Source of the DNA: Thermoflavimicrobium dichotomicum
Lineage (GTDB): Bacteria; Bacillota; Bacilli; Thermoactinomycetales; Thermoactinomycetaceae
Assembly (NCBI RefSeq): GCF_900114055.1
Contig: NZ_FORR01000008.1
Coordinates: 87,244-151,243, forward strand
Direction of reading: 5' to 3'
DNA: 64,000 nt
Below the pieces are notes generated by a model that saw only the letters and a list, made by a program, of their open reading frames with translations, was not told the origin of the DNA and did no database searches. Positions 1-9,514 of the stretch are shown in pieces (position 1 is the first letter of the stretch; each line of letters begins with the position of its first letter). The position numbers and the translations under genes were made by a program.

Positions 1-45
1 CTTTTTCTATCGGAAAGAGGTTTCAAGTATAATGACAGTGGTTAG

Positions 46-65
46 AAAAACACGGGATAACCCCC
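46..65 (-). terminator. Weak possible terminator after the first gene
   Basis: On the minus strand, just past the end of the gene at 89-487, a short G/C hairpin (GGGGGTTATCCC) is followed by five T. The stem is only about four pairs, so this is a weak candidate. The window edge prevents a check of further downstream sequence. Confidence 0.25.
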
Positions 66-88
66 TGGTTTTGAGCTAGCTTTCCTTC

Positions 89-487
89 TTATCGCAGGTT
101 AAAAATGCCTAAAGTGGACAGTTTATTTGCTTCCTGATTGATGACATCCGTTAAGTTAATTTCTAGCAAATTGCAAAGTGCAGCAAGATAAAACAAATTT
201 TTTCCCATTTCTGCTTTGACTATATCCAGGCAGTGATCGCATAACTCGCCAGATAAATGTGTTTTTAACTGTTTTTTCCAGAGTGAGAGAGAAGCATTTT
301 GCGGAAAAAGCTGTCGTTCACCTTGTACTTTAATACACCCGCACTCGGTGATTGCTTTCATTAAAGCACGATTGACACGGGCATTTGATTCCTGAAATTT
401 TGATGTCACATCTAAAAAACTACGGTGACGCAATAATAATTCTGAAACCTGTTGTTGAAAAGAAAGGACGTTATTATCCTCACTCAT
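89..487 (-). CDS. Conserved Bacillales protein, DUF1573-annotated type
   Basis: A 132-residue soluble, mostly helical protein. I recognise the pattern (QVSELLLRHRS near the N-terminus, SNARVNRALMKAITECGC, GELCDHC, GKNLFYLAALCNLL, STLGIFN at the end) from Paenibacillus-type genomes, where it is usually annotated as a DUF1573 domain protein. Its function is not known to me. The C-terminal half, with its Cys pairs and helical segment, vaguely recalls MazG-like folds, but that is only an impression. The start is placed at the ATG at 487 because AAAGAGGTG lies 6 nt upstream of it. An ATG ten codons further upstream lacks an SD. The gene is divergent from carD across a 246-base promoter region. Confidence 0.65.
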   Translation of the reverse strand: MSEDNNVLSFQQQVSELLLRHRSFLDVTSKFQESNARVNRALMKAITECGCIKVQGERQLFPQNASLSLWKKQLKTHLSGELCDHCLDIVKAEMGKNLFYLAALCNLLEINLTDVINQEANKLSTLGIFNLR

Positions 488-628
488 GGATTGCACCTCT
501 TTTTCTAAAGAGATCATAGAAAAAAATGGATCGCATATTTTTTAGTTATATTCCTATTATATCGGCTTGGGTTCTTAAGTGTCAATTTTTTGTCAAATTA
601 GACAAGAGTTCGACAGATAGAAAAAGTG

Positions 629-700
629 TTGACGTATTTCGTGGTAATGTGCTAATATGTTTTTTTATTTATTGACAATATTTTTTCGTTGTGATATCTT
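629..700 (+). promoter_or_regulatory. Two tandem SigA-type promoters for carD
   Basis: Two vegetative promoter candidates lie in the divergent gap. The upstream one is TTGACG at 629 and TAATAT at 653, with an 18-nt spacer. The downstream one is TTGACA at 672 and TATCTT at 695, with a 17-nt spacer. The second would start transcription about 20 nt before the carD SD. Both are inferred from sequence match only. Confidence 0.6.
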
Positions 701-733
701 GGAAAATAGAAATTTCCCCTGGAGGTGGCCATT

Positions 734-1231
734 TTGTTCAATGTGGGCGATAAGGTGGTTTATCCAATGTATGGAGCTGGAGTCATTGAGTCAATTGAAG
801 AGAAAGAGATTTTAGGGGAAACACAAAAATATTATGTAATGCGTATGCCTATTGGAGATATGAAAGTGATGATTCCAGTAAACAATGTAGAAAACATTGG
901 ATTAAGAGAAGTAGTAGATCTTGGCACAGTGAAACAAGTGCTTGAACGCTTGAAAAGCAAGGAAGTCGATGAGACAACAAACTGGAACCGCCGTTATCGT
1001 ACCAATATGGACAAAATGAAGAGCGGGGATATTTACGAAGTAGCCGATGTAGTCAAATCACTCATGCTCCGCGAGGGGGAAAAAGGTCTCTCTACAGGGG
1101 AAAGAAAGATGTTGGATAACGCAAGACAAATTTTGATCAGTGAGCTAGCATTAGCCAGTAATTTAAAAGAGGATCAAGCTGTTGAACTGCTAAAAGAAAT
1201 TGTTCCAGTAGGAAATGGGAATGAAAAATGA
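734..1231 (+). CDS. carD: CarD-family transcriptional regulator
   Basis: A 165-residue protein of the CarD_CdnL/TRCF-RID family, which binds the beta subunit of RNA polymerase and stabilises open promoter complexes. The N-terminal RNA-polymerase-interacting domain is visible as FNVGDKVVYPMYGAGVIESI followed by the MRMP and MIPV strands. The rest is the helical DNA-contacting domain, including RYRTNMDKM and SLMLREGEKGLSTGE. The start is taken as the TTG at 734, because GGAGGTGG ends 6 nt upstream. A GTG at 725 would sit inside the SD. The gene stands alone, with its own promoters before and a candidate promoter after. B. subtilis keeps its CarD homologue elsewhere, so the position next to yacL is a lineage marker. 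Confidence 0.9.
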   Translation: MFNVGDKVVYPMYGAGVIESIEEKEILGETQKYYVMRMPIGDMKVMIPVNNVENIGLREVVDLGTVKQVLERLKSKEVDETTNWNRRYRTNMDKMKSGDIYEVADVVKSLMLREGEKGLSTGERKMLDNARQILISELALASNLKEDQAVELLKEIVPVGNGNEK

Positions 1232-1258
1232 GGAGAGAGGGAAAAAATTAAGGGATCA

Positions 1259-1287
1259 GGTTTCCGTTCCAATAGATTGTCTATAAT
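1259..1287 (+). promoter_or_regulatory. Possible promoter for the yacL-ispD-ispF operon
   Basis: A perfect TATAAT at 1282-1287 lies 41 nt before the yacL start. The -35 region at the right distance (GGTTTC) is poor, so this is a tentative call based on the -10 alone. Confidence 0.4.
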
Positions 1288-1328
1288 AGTATTAGATACT
1301 GTTAAATATTGGAGGAGGTGGAGCCCCT

Positions 1329-2435
1329 ATGCTAAAACGATTTGTGCAACTCGCTTTCATTGTGATTGGAGCATCTGCGGGCTACTATGCCGGCCCCTTG
1401 TTGTTTCAGGTGCTTCGAACATCTCCTCTAAAATTTGGTGAGGTTCCATACCCTCATCTCATTGGAGCAAGTCTTGGTGCTATACTTGCCTTTGTTGCAA
1501 CACTTTGGCTAACCAACCAAGTGGTGAAGTGGATTCGATGGAGTGAAGAACGTTTAATTAAAATTCCAGCGGTAGATGGTTTGTTTGGGACATTGGGACT
1601 CATAATCGGTCTTATTATTGCTTTTCTTGTTCAACAACCTTTGTCTCTTTTGCCGATTCCAGGTATAAAGAGTGTGCTGCCTTTTATCGTTTCTGGACTC
1701 TTGGGATATCTGGGGTTCCGCGTGGGATATAAAAAACGGGATGAACTGATCTCCATTTTTACTCTAGGTCGTCAAGGGAAAGATAAAAATAGCAAGAAAG
1801 AAAATAAAGAGGTATTTGAGCATAAAATTTTGGATACCAGTGTCATTATTGATGGCCGTATTGCGGATATTTGCCGTACCGGTTTTTTGGAAGGCACTCT
1901 GGTTATTCCCAGCTTTGTCTTGGAAGAGCTTCAGCATATTGCGGATTCTTCTGATGTGTTGAAACGGAACCGTGGCCGGCGCGGTTTGGATATCTTAAAC
2001 AAAATCCAAAAAGAGCTCAATGTAAAAGTACTCATTTATGAGGGCGACTTTGAGGATGTATCCGAAGTGGACAGTAAATTGGTTAAGTTGGCTAAAGTGT
2101 TATCTGGTAAGGTGGTAACTAATGACTTTAATTTAAACAAGGTTTGTGAGTTGCAAGGGGTTCAGGTTTTAAATATTAACGATTTGGCTAATGCTGTAAA
2201 ACCGATTGTATTACCTGGTGAAGAAATTAATGTCCAGGTTATTAAGGATGGAAAAGAGCATGGGCAAGGTGTTGCTTATTTAGACGATGGCACGATGATT
2301 GTGATCGAAGGTGGACGTGAATATATCGGTAGTCATATTGATGTATTGGTAACCAGTGTATTGCAAACATCCGCTGGTCGAATGATTTTTGCCAAGCCCA
2401 AGCTCTTGGAGAGAGCACTACAATCTGGAACGTAA
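1329..2435 (+). CDS. yacL: Membrane-anchored PIN/TRAM domain protein
   Basis: A 368-residue protein matching YacL. The N-terminal ~135 residues hold about four hydrophobic segments. A PIN nuclease-like domain follows from about residue 165, with acidic motifs ILDTSVIIDGRI and VVTNDFNLNKV. A C-terminal TRAM domain (about 290-355) contains PGEEINVQVIKDGKEHGQG. The family is assumed to be a membrane-tethered RNA-binding protein or RNase. Its exact substrate is not established, to my knowledge. GGAGGAGGTGG lies just before the ATG. It leads a run with ispD and ispF, as in other Bacillales. Confidence 0.9.
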   Translation: MLKRFVQLAFIVIGASAGYYAGPLLFQVLRTSPLKFGEVPYPHLIGASLGAILAFVATLWLTNQVVKWIRWSEERLIKIPAVDGLFGTLGLIIGLIIAFLVQQPLSLLPIPGIKSVLPFIVSGLLGYLGFRVGYKKRDELISIFTLGRQGKDKNSKKENKEVFEHKILDTSVIIDGRIADICRTGFLEGTLVIPSFVLEELQHIADSSDVLKRNRGRRGLDILNKIQKELNVKVLIYEGDFEDVSEVDSKLVKLAKVLSGKVVTNDFNLNKVCELQGVQVLNINDLANAVKPIVLPGEEINVQVIKDGKEHGQGVAYLDDGTMIVIEGGREYIGSHIDVLVTSVLQTSAGRMIFAKPKLLERALQSGT

Positions 2436-2500
2436 ACATACGCCCGTGTGGCTTTTTAGCCGCCGGGCATTGTTGTGTATTGAAAGGGGTAAGATTTTCA

Positions 2501-3190
2501 GTGAAGGTTGGCGTTGTGATTCCAGCAGCTGGTCTGGGAAAGAGAATGGGTTCGAAGAAAAGCAAACAGTTTTTGATGCTTGAAAAAAAGCCGATTCTTA
2601 TACATACTTTATTGGTGTTTGAAACACATCCTGCCATTGATGAGATGATTGTAGTGGCTCAAGAAAAAGAAATCGAAGAAACAAGGAAACTCATTCAAGA
2701 ATATGGGATCAAAAAGGTCATAAAAGTGGTCACAGGTGGAAAAGAGCGGCAGGATAGTGTATATGAAGGTTTAAAATATATACAATCCGAGTGGGTTTTA
2801 GTTCATGATGCTGTTCGTCCTTTTGTCACTCATGAAGCGATTGACCGTTTATTGGCATCTGCCAAAATGCACGGAGCGGCTATTTTGGCAGTTCCCGTGA
2901 AAGATACGATCAAGCAAGTGGATTCTGCTGGAATTGTTGAAATGACTCCGGAACGTGAGAGGCTTTGGGCTGTCCAGACGCCTCAGGCGTTTCGACGTGA
3001 GTTGTTATGGGAAGCCTATAGCCAAGCTCAGGAGCAAGGGATTTTAGCGACAGACGATTCCATGCTTGTGGAAGAATTGGGGATCGATGTGCGGGTAGTT
3101 CAAGGAGAATACTTGAATATTAAGCTGACGACACCAGAGGATTTAATTTTGGCAGAAGCGATTTGCAAAGCGAGGAGACAAACAGAATGA
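2501..3190 (+). CDS. ispD: 2-C-methyl-D-erythritol 4-phosphate cytidylyltransferase
   Basis: A 229-residue enzyme of the MEP isoprenoid pathway. It joins methylerythritol 4-phosphate to CTP, giving CDP-ME and pyrophosphate. The CTP-binding glycine-rich motif [12 protein letters not shown] is at the N-terminus, followed by [13 protein letters not shown], and AVQTPQAF plus TDDSMLVE near the C-terminus. The start is set at the GTG at 2501, which has AAAGGGG 11 nt upstream. The TTG at 2480 has no SD. The stop overlaps the ispF start (ATGA), so the two consecutive enzymes are probably translationally coupled. Confidence 0.95.
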   Translation: MKVGVVIPAAGLGKRMGSKKSKQFLMLEKKPILIHTLLVFETHPAIDEMIVVAQEKEIEETRKLIQEYGIKKVIKVVTGGKERQDSVYEGLKYIQSEWVLVHDAVRPFVTHEAIDRLLASAKMHGAAILAVPVKDTIKQVDSAGIVEMTPERERLWAVQTPQAFRRELLWEAYSQAQEQGILATDDSMLVEELGIDVRVVQGEYLNIKLTTPEDLILAEAICKARRQTE

Positions 3191-3663
3191 TGCGCATTGG
3201 ACAAGGATTTGATGTACATCAATTGGTGGAAGGACGTTTACTTATTATCGGCGGAGTAGAAATCCCTTTTGATAAAGGGTTAATGGGACATTCGGATGCG
3301 GATGTTTTATTGCACGCCATTACAGATGCCATTTTGGGCGCTCTTGGTTTGGGGGATATTGGCAAGCACTTTCCTGACACTGATCCAGCCTATAAGGATG
3401 CGGATAGTGCGAAGTTGCTTGCTGATGTTTGGGATCTTGCCAAAGATCGTGGATTTTACCTTGGGAATGTTGATGCAACGATCATTGCGCAAAAGCCTAA
3501 AATGGCTCCTTATATCCCACAAATGATCAAGCGGATTGCAAATATATTGGGGGCAGATGAAAGCCAGGTAAATGTGAAAGCAACAACCACCGAGAATATG
3601 GGCTTTACTGGAAGAGGAGAAGGGATAGCAGCGATGGCTGTTGTTTGTTTGTATCAGAAATAA
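3187..3663 (+). CDS. ispF: 2-C-methyl-D-erythritol 2,4-cyclodiphosphate synthase
   Basis: A 158-residue enzyme that cyclises CDP-ME 2-phosphate to MEcPP with release of CMP, two steps after IspD in the MEP pathway. The metal ligands are visible in GFDVH near the N-terminus and in [14 protein letters not shown]. The substrate-binding [14 protein letters not shown] is near the C-terminus. The full family length is present. The ATG at 3187 overlaps the ispD stop and has GAGGAG 9 nt upstream. A second ATG follows immediately at 3190. Confidence 0.96.
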   Translation: MMRIGQGFDVHQLVEGRLLIIGGVEIPFDKGLMGHSDADVLLHAITDAILGALGLGDIGKHFPDTDPAYKDADSAKLLADVWDLAKDRGFYLGNVDATIIAQKPKMAPYIPQMIKRIANILGADESQVNVKATTTENMGFTGRGEGIAAMAVVCLYQK

Positions 3664-3693
3664 AACGTTAAAGCGAAATAAGGAAGCTTCAGG

Positions 3694-3699
3694 TATAAT
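3694..3699 (+). promoter_or_regulatory. Possible -10 element before gltX
   Basis: A TATAAT at 3694-3699 lies 117 nt before gltX. No convincing -35 is visible at 16-18 nt, so it is only a weak candidate for a separate gltX promoter. Confidence 0.3.
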
Positions 3700-3816
3700 G
3701 AAAATCAAAGAAAACGAAAGATGGAGGAAATATCATCTTTTTCATGATCGAAGCATGAGGGAGTTTTGCAGATTACTTCAACCAGATGAACTTATGGAAA
3801 GGGAGTCAGACGAAGA

Positions 3817-5280
3817 ATGGCAAAAGTTCGTACGCGTTACGCACCGAGCCCAACAGGACATTTACATATTGGGAATGCTCGTACAGCTTTGTTTAGTTAT
3901 TTGTTTGCCCGTAAAAATGGCGGTGATTTCATTATACGTATTGAAGATACAGATACAGAACGCAACGTGCCAGGCGGAGAATACAGCCAGATGGCTGGTT
4001 TGAAGTGGCTGGGGCTTGATTGGGATGAGTCGATTGATAAAGGCGGTCCCTATGGTCCGTATCGTTGTATGGAGCGATTGGATATTTACAAAAAGTATGT
4101 GGACAAGTTGTTGGCTGAAGGAAAAGCGTATAAGAGCTATAGCACGCCTGAGGAACTGGAAAAAGAGCGTCAAGAACAGTTAGCACGCGGTCAGGCACCA
4201 AAATATAGCGGATGGGATCGGGATCTGACCCCAGAACAGCAAGCAAAGCTCGAAGCAGAGGGCAGAGTGCCAAGTATCCGTTTTCGTGTACCAGAAGGAC
4301 GGATTATTTCCTTTGAAGATGCTGTTCGCGGAGAAGTAAAATTTGAATCGGATGGGATTGGCGATTTTGTCATCATGCGTCCGGATGGACGTCCTACCTA
4401 TAATTTTGCCTGTGTAATCGACGATGCCCTGATGGAAATTACGCATGTCATTCGTGGAGAAGAACATATTTCAAATACACCTCGACAAATTCTCATTTAT
4501 GAGGCATTGGGCTTCCAGCCCCCCCAGTTTGCTCATATTCCACTGATTTTGAACCAAGAGGGAAAAAAGATGAGCAAACGGGATGAATCGATTGTTCAAT
4601 TTATCGATCAGTATAAGGAGTTAGGCTATTTGCCGGAATCACTTGTCAATTTTATGGCTTTGTTGGGATGGGCTCCTGAGGGAGAAGAGGAGATTTTTAC
4701 CCTGGAGGAACTGTGTCAAATTTTCTCACTGGAGCGTATATCTAAAGCACCAGCGATTTTTGATACCGGAAAATTGAAATGGATGAACAACCACTATATC
4801 AAAAAAGCTTCACTGGAGCGAATTGTAGATTTGGCGATCCCTTATTTTGAACAAGCTGGCCTGATTACTTTACCGTTGTCTGAAGAGAAAAAGAACTGGA
4901 TCACCCGTGTGGTGGCTCTTTATCAGGAACAACTGGATCAAGTTTCAAGCATTGTAGAGCTATCTGAAATCTTTTTCCGCCAGGAAGTCGAGTACTCTGA
5001 AGAAGGAAAGCAAGTGCTTGCCGAGGAACATGTTCCTGCTGTACTTGGCTCGTTCCTTGCCAAGTTGGAGGAAGTGGAAGAATTTAACCCCGATCAGATT
5101 AAAACGGTGTTTAAAAAAGTTCAGAAAGAAACAGGATATAAAGGTAAACAGCTCTTTATGCCTATCCGCGTGGCAGTAACCGGTGAAGTTCATGGTCCTG
5201 ATTTGAGAGAGACCTTGTCATTGATTGGTTTGGAAACCGTTAAACAACGCTTGCAGAAGTTGGTTGACAACAAAGAATAA
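3817..5280 (+). CDS. gltX: Glutamyl-tRNA synthetase
   Basis: A 487-residue class I aminoacyl-tRNA synthetase that charges tRNA-Glu. In most Firmicutes it also mischarges tRNA-Gln for later amidation by GatCAB. The HIGH motif appears as [17 protein letters not shown] at residues 8-24, and KMSKR in [12 protein letters not shown]. The C-terminal anticodon-binding helices complete the normal length. The SD GGGAG at 3801 precedes the ATG by 11 nt. A T-box separates it from cysE, the conserved Bacillales arrangement. Confidence 0.97.
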   Translation: MAKVRTRYAPSPTGHLHIGNARTALFSYLFARKNGGDFIIRIEDTDTERNVPGGEYSQMAGLKWLGLDWDESIDKGGPYGPYRCMERLDIYKKYVDKLLAEGKAYKSYSTPEELEKERQEQLARGQAPKYSGWDRDLTPEQQAKLEAEGRVPSIRFRVPEGRIISFEDAVRGEVKFESDGIGDFVIMRPDGRPTYNFACVIDDALMEITHVIRGEEHISNTPRQILIYEALGFQPPQFAHIPLILNQEGKKMSKRDESIVQFIDQYKELGYLPESLVNFMALLGWAPEGEEEIFTLEELCQIFSLERISKAPAIFDTGKLKWMNNHYIKKASLERIVDLAIPYFEQAGLITLPLSEEKKNWITRVVALYQEQLDQVSSIVELSEIFFRQEVEYSEEGKQVLAEEHVPAVLGSFLAKLEEVEEFNPDQIKTVFKKVQKETGYKGKQLFMPIRVAVTGEVHGPDLRETLSLIGLETVKQRLQKLVDNKE

Positions 5281-5379
5281 CTTATTAGAAAATAATATAA
5301 AATTTAATGGTTAGGTATTGGTAAACTTCAAAATGGGAATATGTTGTTGGGTATTATTTGATAATTGGATATGCTACGA

Positions 5380-5628
5380 GTGATGACTGGGAGAGTAGAA
5401 TCTGGCTGGAATTCCAGAGAGAAGCTGTTTGGTGGGAATGCTTCATTCCACCAGGTTTGAAATGCACCCAGGAACTGACATCTGAACCAGCTGCAAATCA
5501 GCTGCAGTAGGATGATCCGACTTCCGTCGTTATCGGACTTGAGTGGAATTCTACTTCAGTAGAGTTCAAACAGAGTGGAACCGCGGAGTAAAACCGTCTC
5601 TGTAGCCTAGCCTACAGAGACTTTTTTA
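5380..5628 (+). promoter_or_regulatory. T-box riboswitch (tRNA-Cys) controlling cysE-cysS
   Basis: This leader has the T-box layout. Stem I has an apical hairpin at 5431-5452. A specifier loop reads GAAATGCA, giving the cysteine codon TGC at 5463-5465. Stem III pairs 5546-5554 with 5559-5567. The conserved T-box AGAGTGGAACCGCG is at 5572-5585. The TGGA inside it would pair with an NCCA end whose discriminator base is U, as expected for tRNA-Cys. A terminator follows. Uncharged tRNA-Cys should stabilise the antiterminator and switch on cysE and cysS. A poor promoter (TTGGGT at 5348, TATGCT at 5370) may start the transcript; read-through from gltX is the alternative. Confidence 0.93.
5596..5627 (+). 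terminator. T-box conditional terminator
   Basis: A perfect 10-bp stem pairs 5596-5605 (GTCTCTGTAG) with 5612-5621 around a 6-nt loop. Six T follow directly. It forms when the T-box antiterminator does not. Confidence 0.92.
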
Positions 5629-5653
5629 TTGATGAGGAGGGGTGAAGCGAACG

Positions 5654-6388
5654 ATGGGGTTTTGGAGCAAATTAAAAGAAATACGAGAGCTTTTAAAATC
5701 AGATATTCAAGCTGTATTTGATCGGGATCCGGCGGCCAGAAGCACTTTGGAAGTGGTTTTGACTTACTCGGGATTACATGCTCTTTGGGCGCACCGGATC
5801 GCACACTTCTTTTATCGACATCGGCTGTTTTTGGTTGCTCGGATCATTTCCCAACTCAGCCGCTTCTTTACAGGAATTGAAATTCACCCTGGAGCGAAAA
5901 TCGGTAAAGGTTTATTTATTGATCATGGCATGGGGGTAGTCATTGGGGAAACATGTGAAATTGGCGATTATGTGACAATTTACCAGGGCGTAACGCTTGG
6001 AGGAACAGGAAAAGAAAAAGGGAAACGCCATCCTACCATCGAAGATCATGTACTCATTTCATCTGGAGCAAAAGTGTTGGGCTCGATCCGGGTGGGCAGG
6101 TGTGCTAAAATTGGTGCCGGTTCTGTTGTATTGAAGGAAGTGCCACCGAATTCTACAGTGGTAGGAGTTCCTGGTCGTGTTGTTGTTCAAGATGGTGTTC
6201 GTGTACAAACAGACTTGGATCATGTTAATTTGCCAGACCCAGTAGCTGAAATGTTTCGTTCGATGCAAGATGAAATAGCCAAATTGAAGACAGAATTGGC
6301 ATCACTTAAAGAAAAAGTGGATTCAAAGGATCAAGGAGGAGCTAAGAAACATGACAGTCCTGCTTTACAATACGATGACTCGAAGTAA
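5654..6388 (+). CDS. cysE: Serine O-acetyltransferase
   Basis: A 244-residue enzyme acetylating serine with acetyl-CoA to O-acetylserine, the direct precursor of cysteine. A short helical N-terminal part is followed by the left-handed beta-helix of hexapeptide repeats, including the catalytic region [18 protein letters not shown] and [13 protein letters not shown]. The tail after about residue 200 is a predicted coiled coil ([17 protein letters not shown]), making the protein somewhat longer than the B. subtilis enzyme. The start is set at the ATG at 5654, after GGAGGGGTGA. The 3' end overlaps cysS by 38 nt. Both genes lie behind the tRNA-Cys T-box. Confidence 0.95.
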   Translation: MGFWSKLKEIRELLKSDIQAVFDRDPAARSTLEVVLTYSGLHALWAHRIAHFFYRHRLFLVARIISQLSRFFTGIEIHPGAKIGKGLFIDHGMGVVIGETCEIGDYVTIYQGVTLGGTGKEKGKRHPTIEDHVLISSGAKVLGSIRVGRCAKIGAGSVVLKEVPPNSTVVGVPGRVVVQDGVRVQTDLDHVNLPDPVAEMFRSMQDEIAKLKTELASLKEKVDSKDQGGAKKHDSPALQYDDSK

Positions 6389-7751
6389 AGAAAAATTGGA
6401 ACCCATTCATCCGGGAAAGATAAAAATGTATGTGTGTGGACCTACAGTGTATAATTACATTCATATCGGGAATGCTCGTGTATTTGTGTTTTTTGATGTA
6501 GTACGCCGGTATCTTCGTCATCTGGGGTATCAAGTTACGTATGTACAAAACTTTACGGATGTCGATGATCGATTGATTCAAGCATCGATCGAAACAGGGC
6601 GTTCCGTGCCAGAGATTGCAGAACAGTACATCGAAGCTTATTTTGCTGATATGGATGCTCTAAGAGTGGAGCGAGCAGATGTTCACCCTCGTGCAACAGA
6701 GCATATCCCAGAGATGATTGAGGCGGTACAGGATCTAATCGCCAAAGGATATGCTTATGAAAAGAATGGCGATGTATACTATCGCTCCCTTCATAAAAAG
6801 GATTATGGTAAGTTATCCCATCAGTCGCTCGACGAACTGAAGGCAGGCGCTCGGATTGAGCTGAATGAACGAAAGGAACATCCGCTTGATTTTGCCTTGT
6901 GGAAAGCTGCCAAACCAGGCGAGATTAGCTGGGATAGTCCCTGGGGGCCTGGACGCCCGGGTTGGCATCTGGAATGCTCTGTAATGGCCCGGAAATATCT
7001 GGGGGATACTCTGGATATTCATGCTGGTGGAGTCGATCTTTGCTTTCCGCATCATGAAAATGAGATTGCCCAGAGTGAAGCCTGGACGGGAAAAACGTTT
7101 GTTCGATATTGGTTGCATAATGGTTTTATCAATATAGATAACGAAAAGATGTCGAAGTCATTAGGAAATATCGTGAAGGTAGTTGAGTTACGTCAACAAT
7201 ATTCTCCATCGGCCATCCGTTATTTTCTGCTGTCTTCTCACTATCGCCATCCAATCAATTTTAATGCTGAAGTCATGCGTCAGGCAGAAAGCAGTGTGGA
7301 ACGGATCGAAACAGCTGTAACCAATTTGAAGCATCGAAAACAGACAGCATTGGAAGGGACCGCACCCGAGGAACTGATCAGTGAATTAAATGGCTTGGCT
7401 GATCGTTTTGTTGCTGAAATGAATGATGACTTTAATACGGCAAATGCGATCAGTGTCTTGTTTGATGCTGTTCGTCTGGCAAATGAATGGGTAGCTCGTC
7501 CAGTTATCACCAAAGGGGCGGTTGATGCGATCTTAGACTGGATGAAACGATATGCTGAAGATATTTTGGGCTTGGTCGAGCTAGAAAAACAAGAAAGCCT
7601 TGATGCGGAAGTAGAAGCCTTAATCGCTGAGCGACAACAAGCAAGAAAAGAGCGGAACTTTCAACGGGCAGATGAAATTCGTGATTATTTAGCATCGAAG
7701 GGGATTATTTTGGAAGATACACCACAAGGGGTTCGGTGGAGAAGAAAATGA
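6351..7751 (+). CDS. cysS: Cysteinyl-tRNA synthetase
   Basis: A 466-residue class I synthetase that charges tRNA-Cys. The zinc-site region begins with [10 protein letters not shown], the HIGH-type motif is [10 protein letters not shown], and KMSKS appears in [12 protein letters not shown]. The other zinc ligands fall in WHLECSVM and FPHHENE. The SD AGGAGGAG is 9 nt before the ATG and lies inside the 3' end of cysE. The stop overlaps the mrnC start by ATGA. Pairing cysE with cysS behind one T-box links cysteine supply to tRNA-Cys charging. Confidence 0.97.
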   Translation: MTVLLYNTMTRSKEKLEPIHPGKIKMYVCGPTVYNYIHIGNARVFVFFDVVRRYLRHLGYQVTYVQNFTDVDDRLIQASIETGRSVPEIAEQYIEAYFADMDALRVERADVHPRATEHIPEMIEAVQDLIAKGYAYEKNGDVYYRSLHKKDYGKLSHQSLDELKAGARIELNERKEHPLDFALWKAAKPGEISWDSPWGPGRPGWHLECSVMARKYLGDTLDIHAGGVDLCFPHHENEIAQSEAWTGKTFVRYWLHNGFINIDNEKMSKSLGNIVKVVELRQQYSPSAIRYFLLSSHYRHPINFNAEVMRQAESSVERIETAVTNLKHRKQTALEGTAPEELISELNGLADRFVAEMNDDFNTANAISVLFDAVRLANEWVARPVITKGAVDAILDWMKRYAEDILGLVELEKQESLDAEVEALIAERQQARKERNFQRADEIRDYLASKGIILEDTPQGVRWRRK

Positions 7752-8161
7752 TCCAGCCCCTTCTCTTTTCTCTGCCCAAATCCCCTCAAGAGATGAATCC
7801 ATTGGTTCTGGCTTATATAGGGGATGCTGTTTATGAAGTATATGTCCGTCAGTTTTTGATTGCTCAAGGTATTTCACATCCGCAAAACTTGCAAAAAGAA
7901 GCAACAAAGTATGTCTCAGCTGGTGCGCAAGCAGATATTGTTTATCGCATTAAAAATGAGTTAGCCCCTGATGAATTAGCGATATTAAAACGAGGTAGAA
8001 ATGCAAAGTCAGGTAGTATACCCAAAAACGCTAAAGTTTCAGACTATCGGTATAGTACAGGTTTAGAGGCGTTGATTGGCTTTTTATACCTCTCGGGTAA
8101 TTATGCTCGTTTGCAAGAATTGATGCAGATGATTTTGCAGAAAGTGGATGAAGAGGTGTAG
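7748..8161 (+). CDS. mrnC: Mini-ribonuclease 3
   Basis: A 137-residue protein of the Mini-III family, an RNase III catalytic domain without the double-stranded-RNA-binding domain. It trims 23S rRNA precursor ends in B. subtilis. The signature residues are in [14 protein letters not shown] and in [10 protein letters not shown] with [16 protein letters not shown]. The ATG at 7748 overlaps the cysS stop (ATGA). An upstream in-frame GTG at 7736 would lie inside cysS without an SD. The stop is 4 nt before rlmB. Confidence 0.94.
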   Translation: MIQPLLFSLPKSPQEMNPLVLAYIGDAVYEVYVRQFLIAQGISHPQNLQKEATKYVSAGAQADIVYRIKNELAPDELAILKRGRNAKSGSIPKNAKVSDYRYSTGLEALIGFLYLSGNYARLQELMQMILQKVDEEV

Positions 8162-8165
8162 TAGG

Positions 8166-8909
8166 ATGGGAACAGAATGGATTATTGGTCGACATGCAGT
8201 AAACGAGGCGCTTCGTGCAGGAAGAACGATTGACAAGATTTTGCTTGCTAAAGGGGTGCAAACAAAAAGTATACAAGCCATTTTGGAGCAGGTTCAGAAA
8301 GCGAAAATCCCTTATCAATGGGTTCCGCGTTCGAAACTTGATCAATTATCCGAAGGTGGAAACCATCAGGGTGTAATGGCTCAAGTTGCTGCATATCGTT
8401 ATGCTTCGATCGAGGAGTGTTTTTCACGGGCTGAAGAAAAGGGAGAAGCCCCTTTTTTCCTGTTGTTGGATGGCATTGAAGATCCACATAACCTGGGGTC
8501 CATTTTGCGTACAGCAGATGCGACAGGTGTTCATGGAGTCATTATTCCAAAAAGAAGGGCAGTAGGATTGACTTCCACGGTTGCCAAAACGTCGGCAGGA
8601 GCCATTGAATACGTACCAATGGTTCGGGTAACCAACTTGAATCGAACTGTAGAAGAATTGAAAGAACAAGGGGTCTGGATCGTTGGCAGTGATGGAAGCG
8701 CAGAACAAACATACGATCAAGTCGATTATCAGATGCCTGTTGCACTTGTCATCGGCAATGAAGGACAAGGGATTAGCCAGTTGTTAAAGAAAAAATGCGA
8801 CTTCCTTGTTCGACTGCCTATGCGCGGTCGCATATCATCCCTGAATGCGTCTGTTGCAGCAGGGATTTTGATGTATGAAGTGATGCGCGGCAGGATGAGC
8901 CATGATTAG
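8166..8909 (+). CDS. rlmB: 23S rRNA (guanosine-2'-O-)-methyltransferase RlmB
   Basis: A 247-residue SPOUT methyltransferase, member of the TrmH/SpoU family, expected to 2'-O-methylate a guanosine in 23S rRNA. The N-terminal substrate-binding domain begins with WIIGRHAVNEALRAG. The knotted SAM domain carries LDGIEDPHNLGSILRTADA, IGNEGQGIS and the C-terminal LPMRGRISSLNASVA. AGAGGTG precedes the ATG by 7 nt. The stop overlaps rae1 by 8 nt. Confidence 0.92.
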   Translation: MGTEWIIGRHAVNEALRAGRTIDKILLAKGVQTKSIQAILEQVQKAKIPYQWVPRSKLDQLSEGGNHQGVMAQVAAYRYASIEECFSRAEEKGEAPFFLLLDGIEDPHNLGSILRTADATGVHGVIIPKRRAVGLTSTVAKTSAGAIEYVPMVRVTNLNRTVEELKEQGVWIVGSDGSAEQTYDQVDYQMPVALVIGNEGQGISQLLKKKCDFLVRLPMRGRISSLNASVAAGILMYEVMRGRMSHD

Positions 8910-9432
8910 ACAGGAAGAATGGCTCATTGTCGATGGATATAATGTCATCGGTACAGACCAGAAAGCGCGCTGGAATCCGACATATTTGGAAGAAGAGCGT
9001 TTACGGTTAATTCGTGATTTATCCGAATATCAGGCGGTAACGGGAAGAAGGGTTATTCTGGTATTTGATGCCCATCAAACCCCAGGAAAAGAAGTGGTGG
9101 AAGAACATGAGAAAATAACCGTTCTGTATACACGATATGGCGAGACAGCCGATGAACTGATTGAACGTTTTGTCAAGCAATCCAAAAGCCCTCATCGTCG
9201 GATATTTGTCGCTACCTCCGATTATTTGGAACAACGCATGATTTTTGGACAAGGGGCTTATCGGATCTCTTCGCGTGAGCTTTTACAGGAAATTCGATTA
9301 GCTAAGCAGAAATTGAGTAATAGTTTGCGAAAAAAGGGGAATATGAATATTACTTCCGCGAGAAATTCCCTGGAGGAGAGGTTATCTGATGAAATTCGAA
9401 ACAAATTGGAAAAATGGAGAAGGAAAAATTAG
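8902..9432 (+). CDS. rae1: NYN-domain endoribonuclease, Rae1/YacP family
   Basis: A 176-residue PIN-like NYN domain protein. The acidic residues expected at the active site are in IVDGYNVIG, LVFDAHQT, TADELIERF and VATSDYLEQR. The B. subtilis homologue (YacP, Rae1) is a ribosome-associated RNase that cleaves mRNA in the A site. That activity is inferred here by homology and by the identical position between rlmB and sigH. The start overlaps the rlmB end. The C-terminus is lysine- and arginine-rich. Confidence 0.9.
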   Translation: MIRQEEWLIVDGYNVIGTDQKARWNPTYLEEERLRLIRDLSEYQAVTGRRVILVFDAHQTPGKEVVEEHEKITVLYTRYGETADELIERFVKQSKSPHRRIFVATSDYLEQRMIFGQGAYRISSRELLQEIRLAKQKLSNSLRKKGNMNITSARNSLEERLSDEIRNKLEKWRRKN

Positions 9433-9440
9433 GAGAAAAT

Positions 9441-9470
9441 TTGACGTTTTTGTTGCAGGTCAGCTATAAT
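9441..9470 (+). promoter_or_regulatory. Promoter of sigH
   Basis: TTGACG at 9441-9446 and a perfect TATAAT at 9465-9470, with an 18-nt spacer, lie 44 nt before the sigH start. This is a SigA-type promoter. In B. subtilis sigH is under SigA and AbrB control; no AbrB site can be claimed from sequence. Confidence 0.75.
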
Positions 9471-9514
9471 AGCATAAATCGGGTTTCTATGCTTACTTAG
9501 TCGGAGGGATAGCG

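Noticed and set aside
28..33. Perfect TATAAT on the plus strand near the window start
   Set aside because: No -35 at the right distance and no plus-strand gene follows; it would only read antisense into the first gene.
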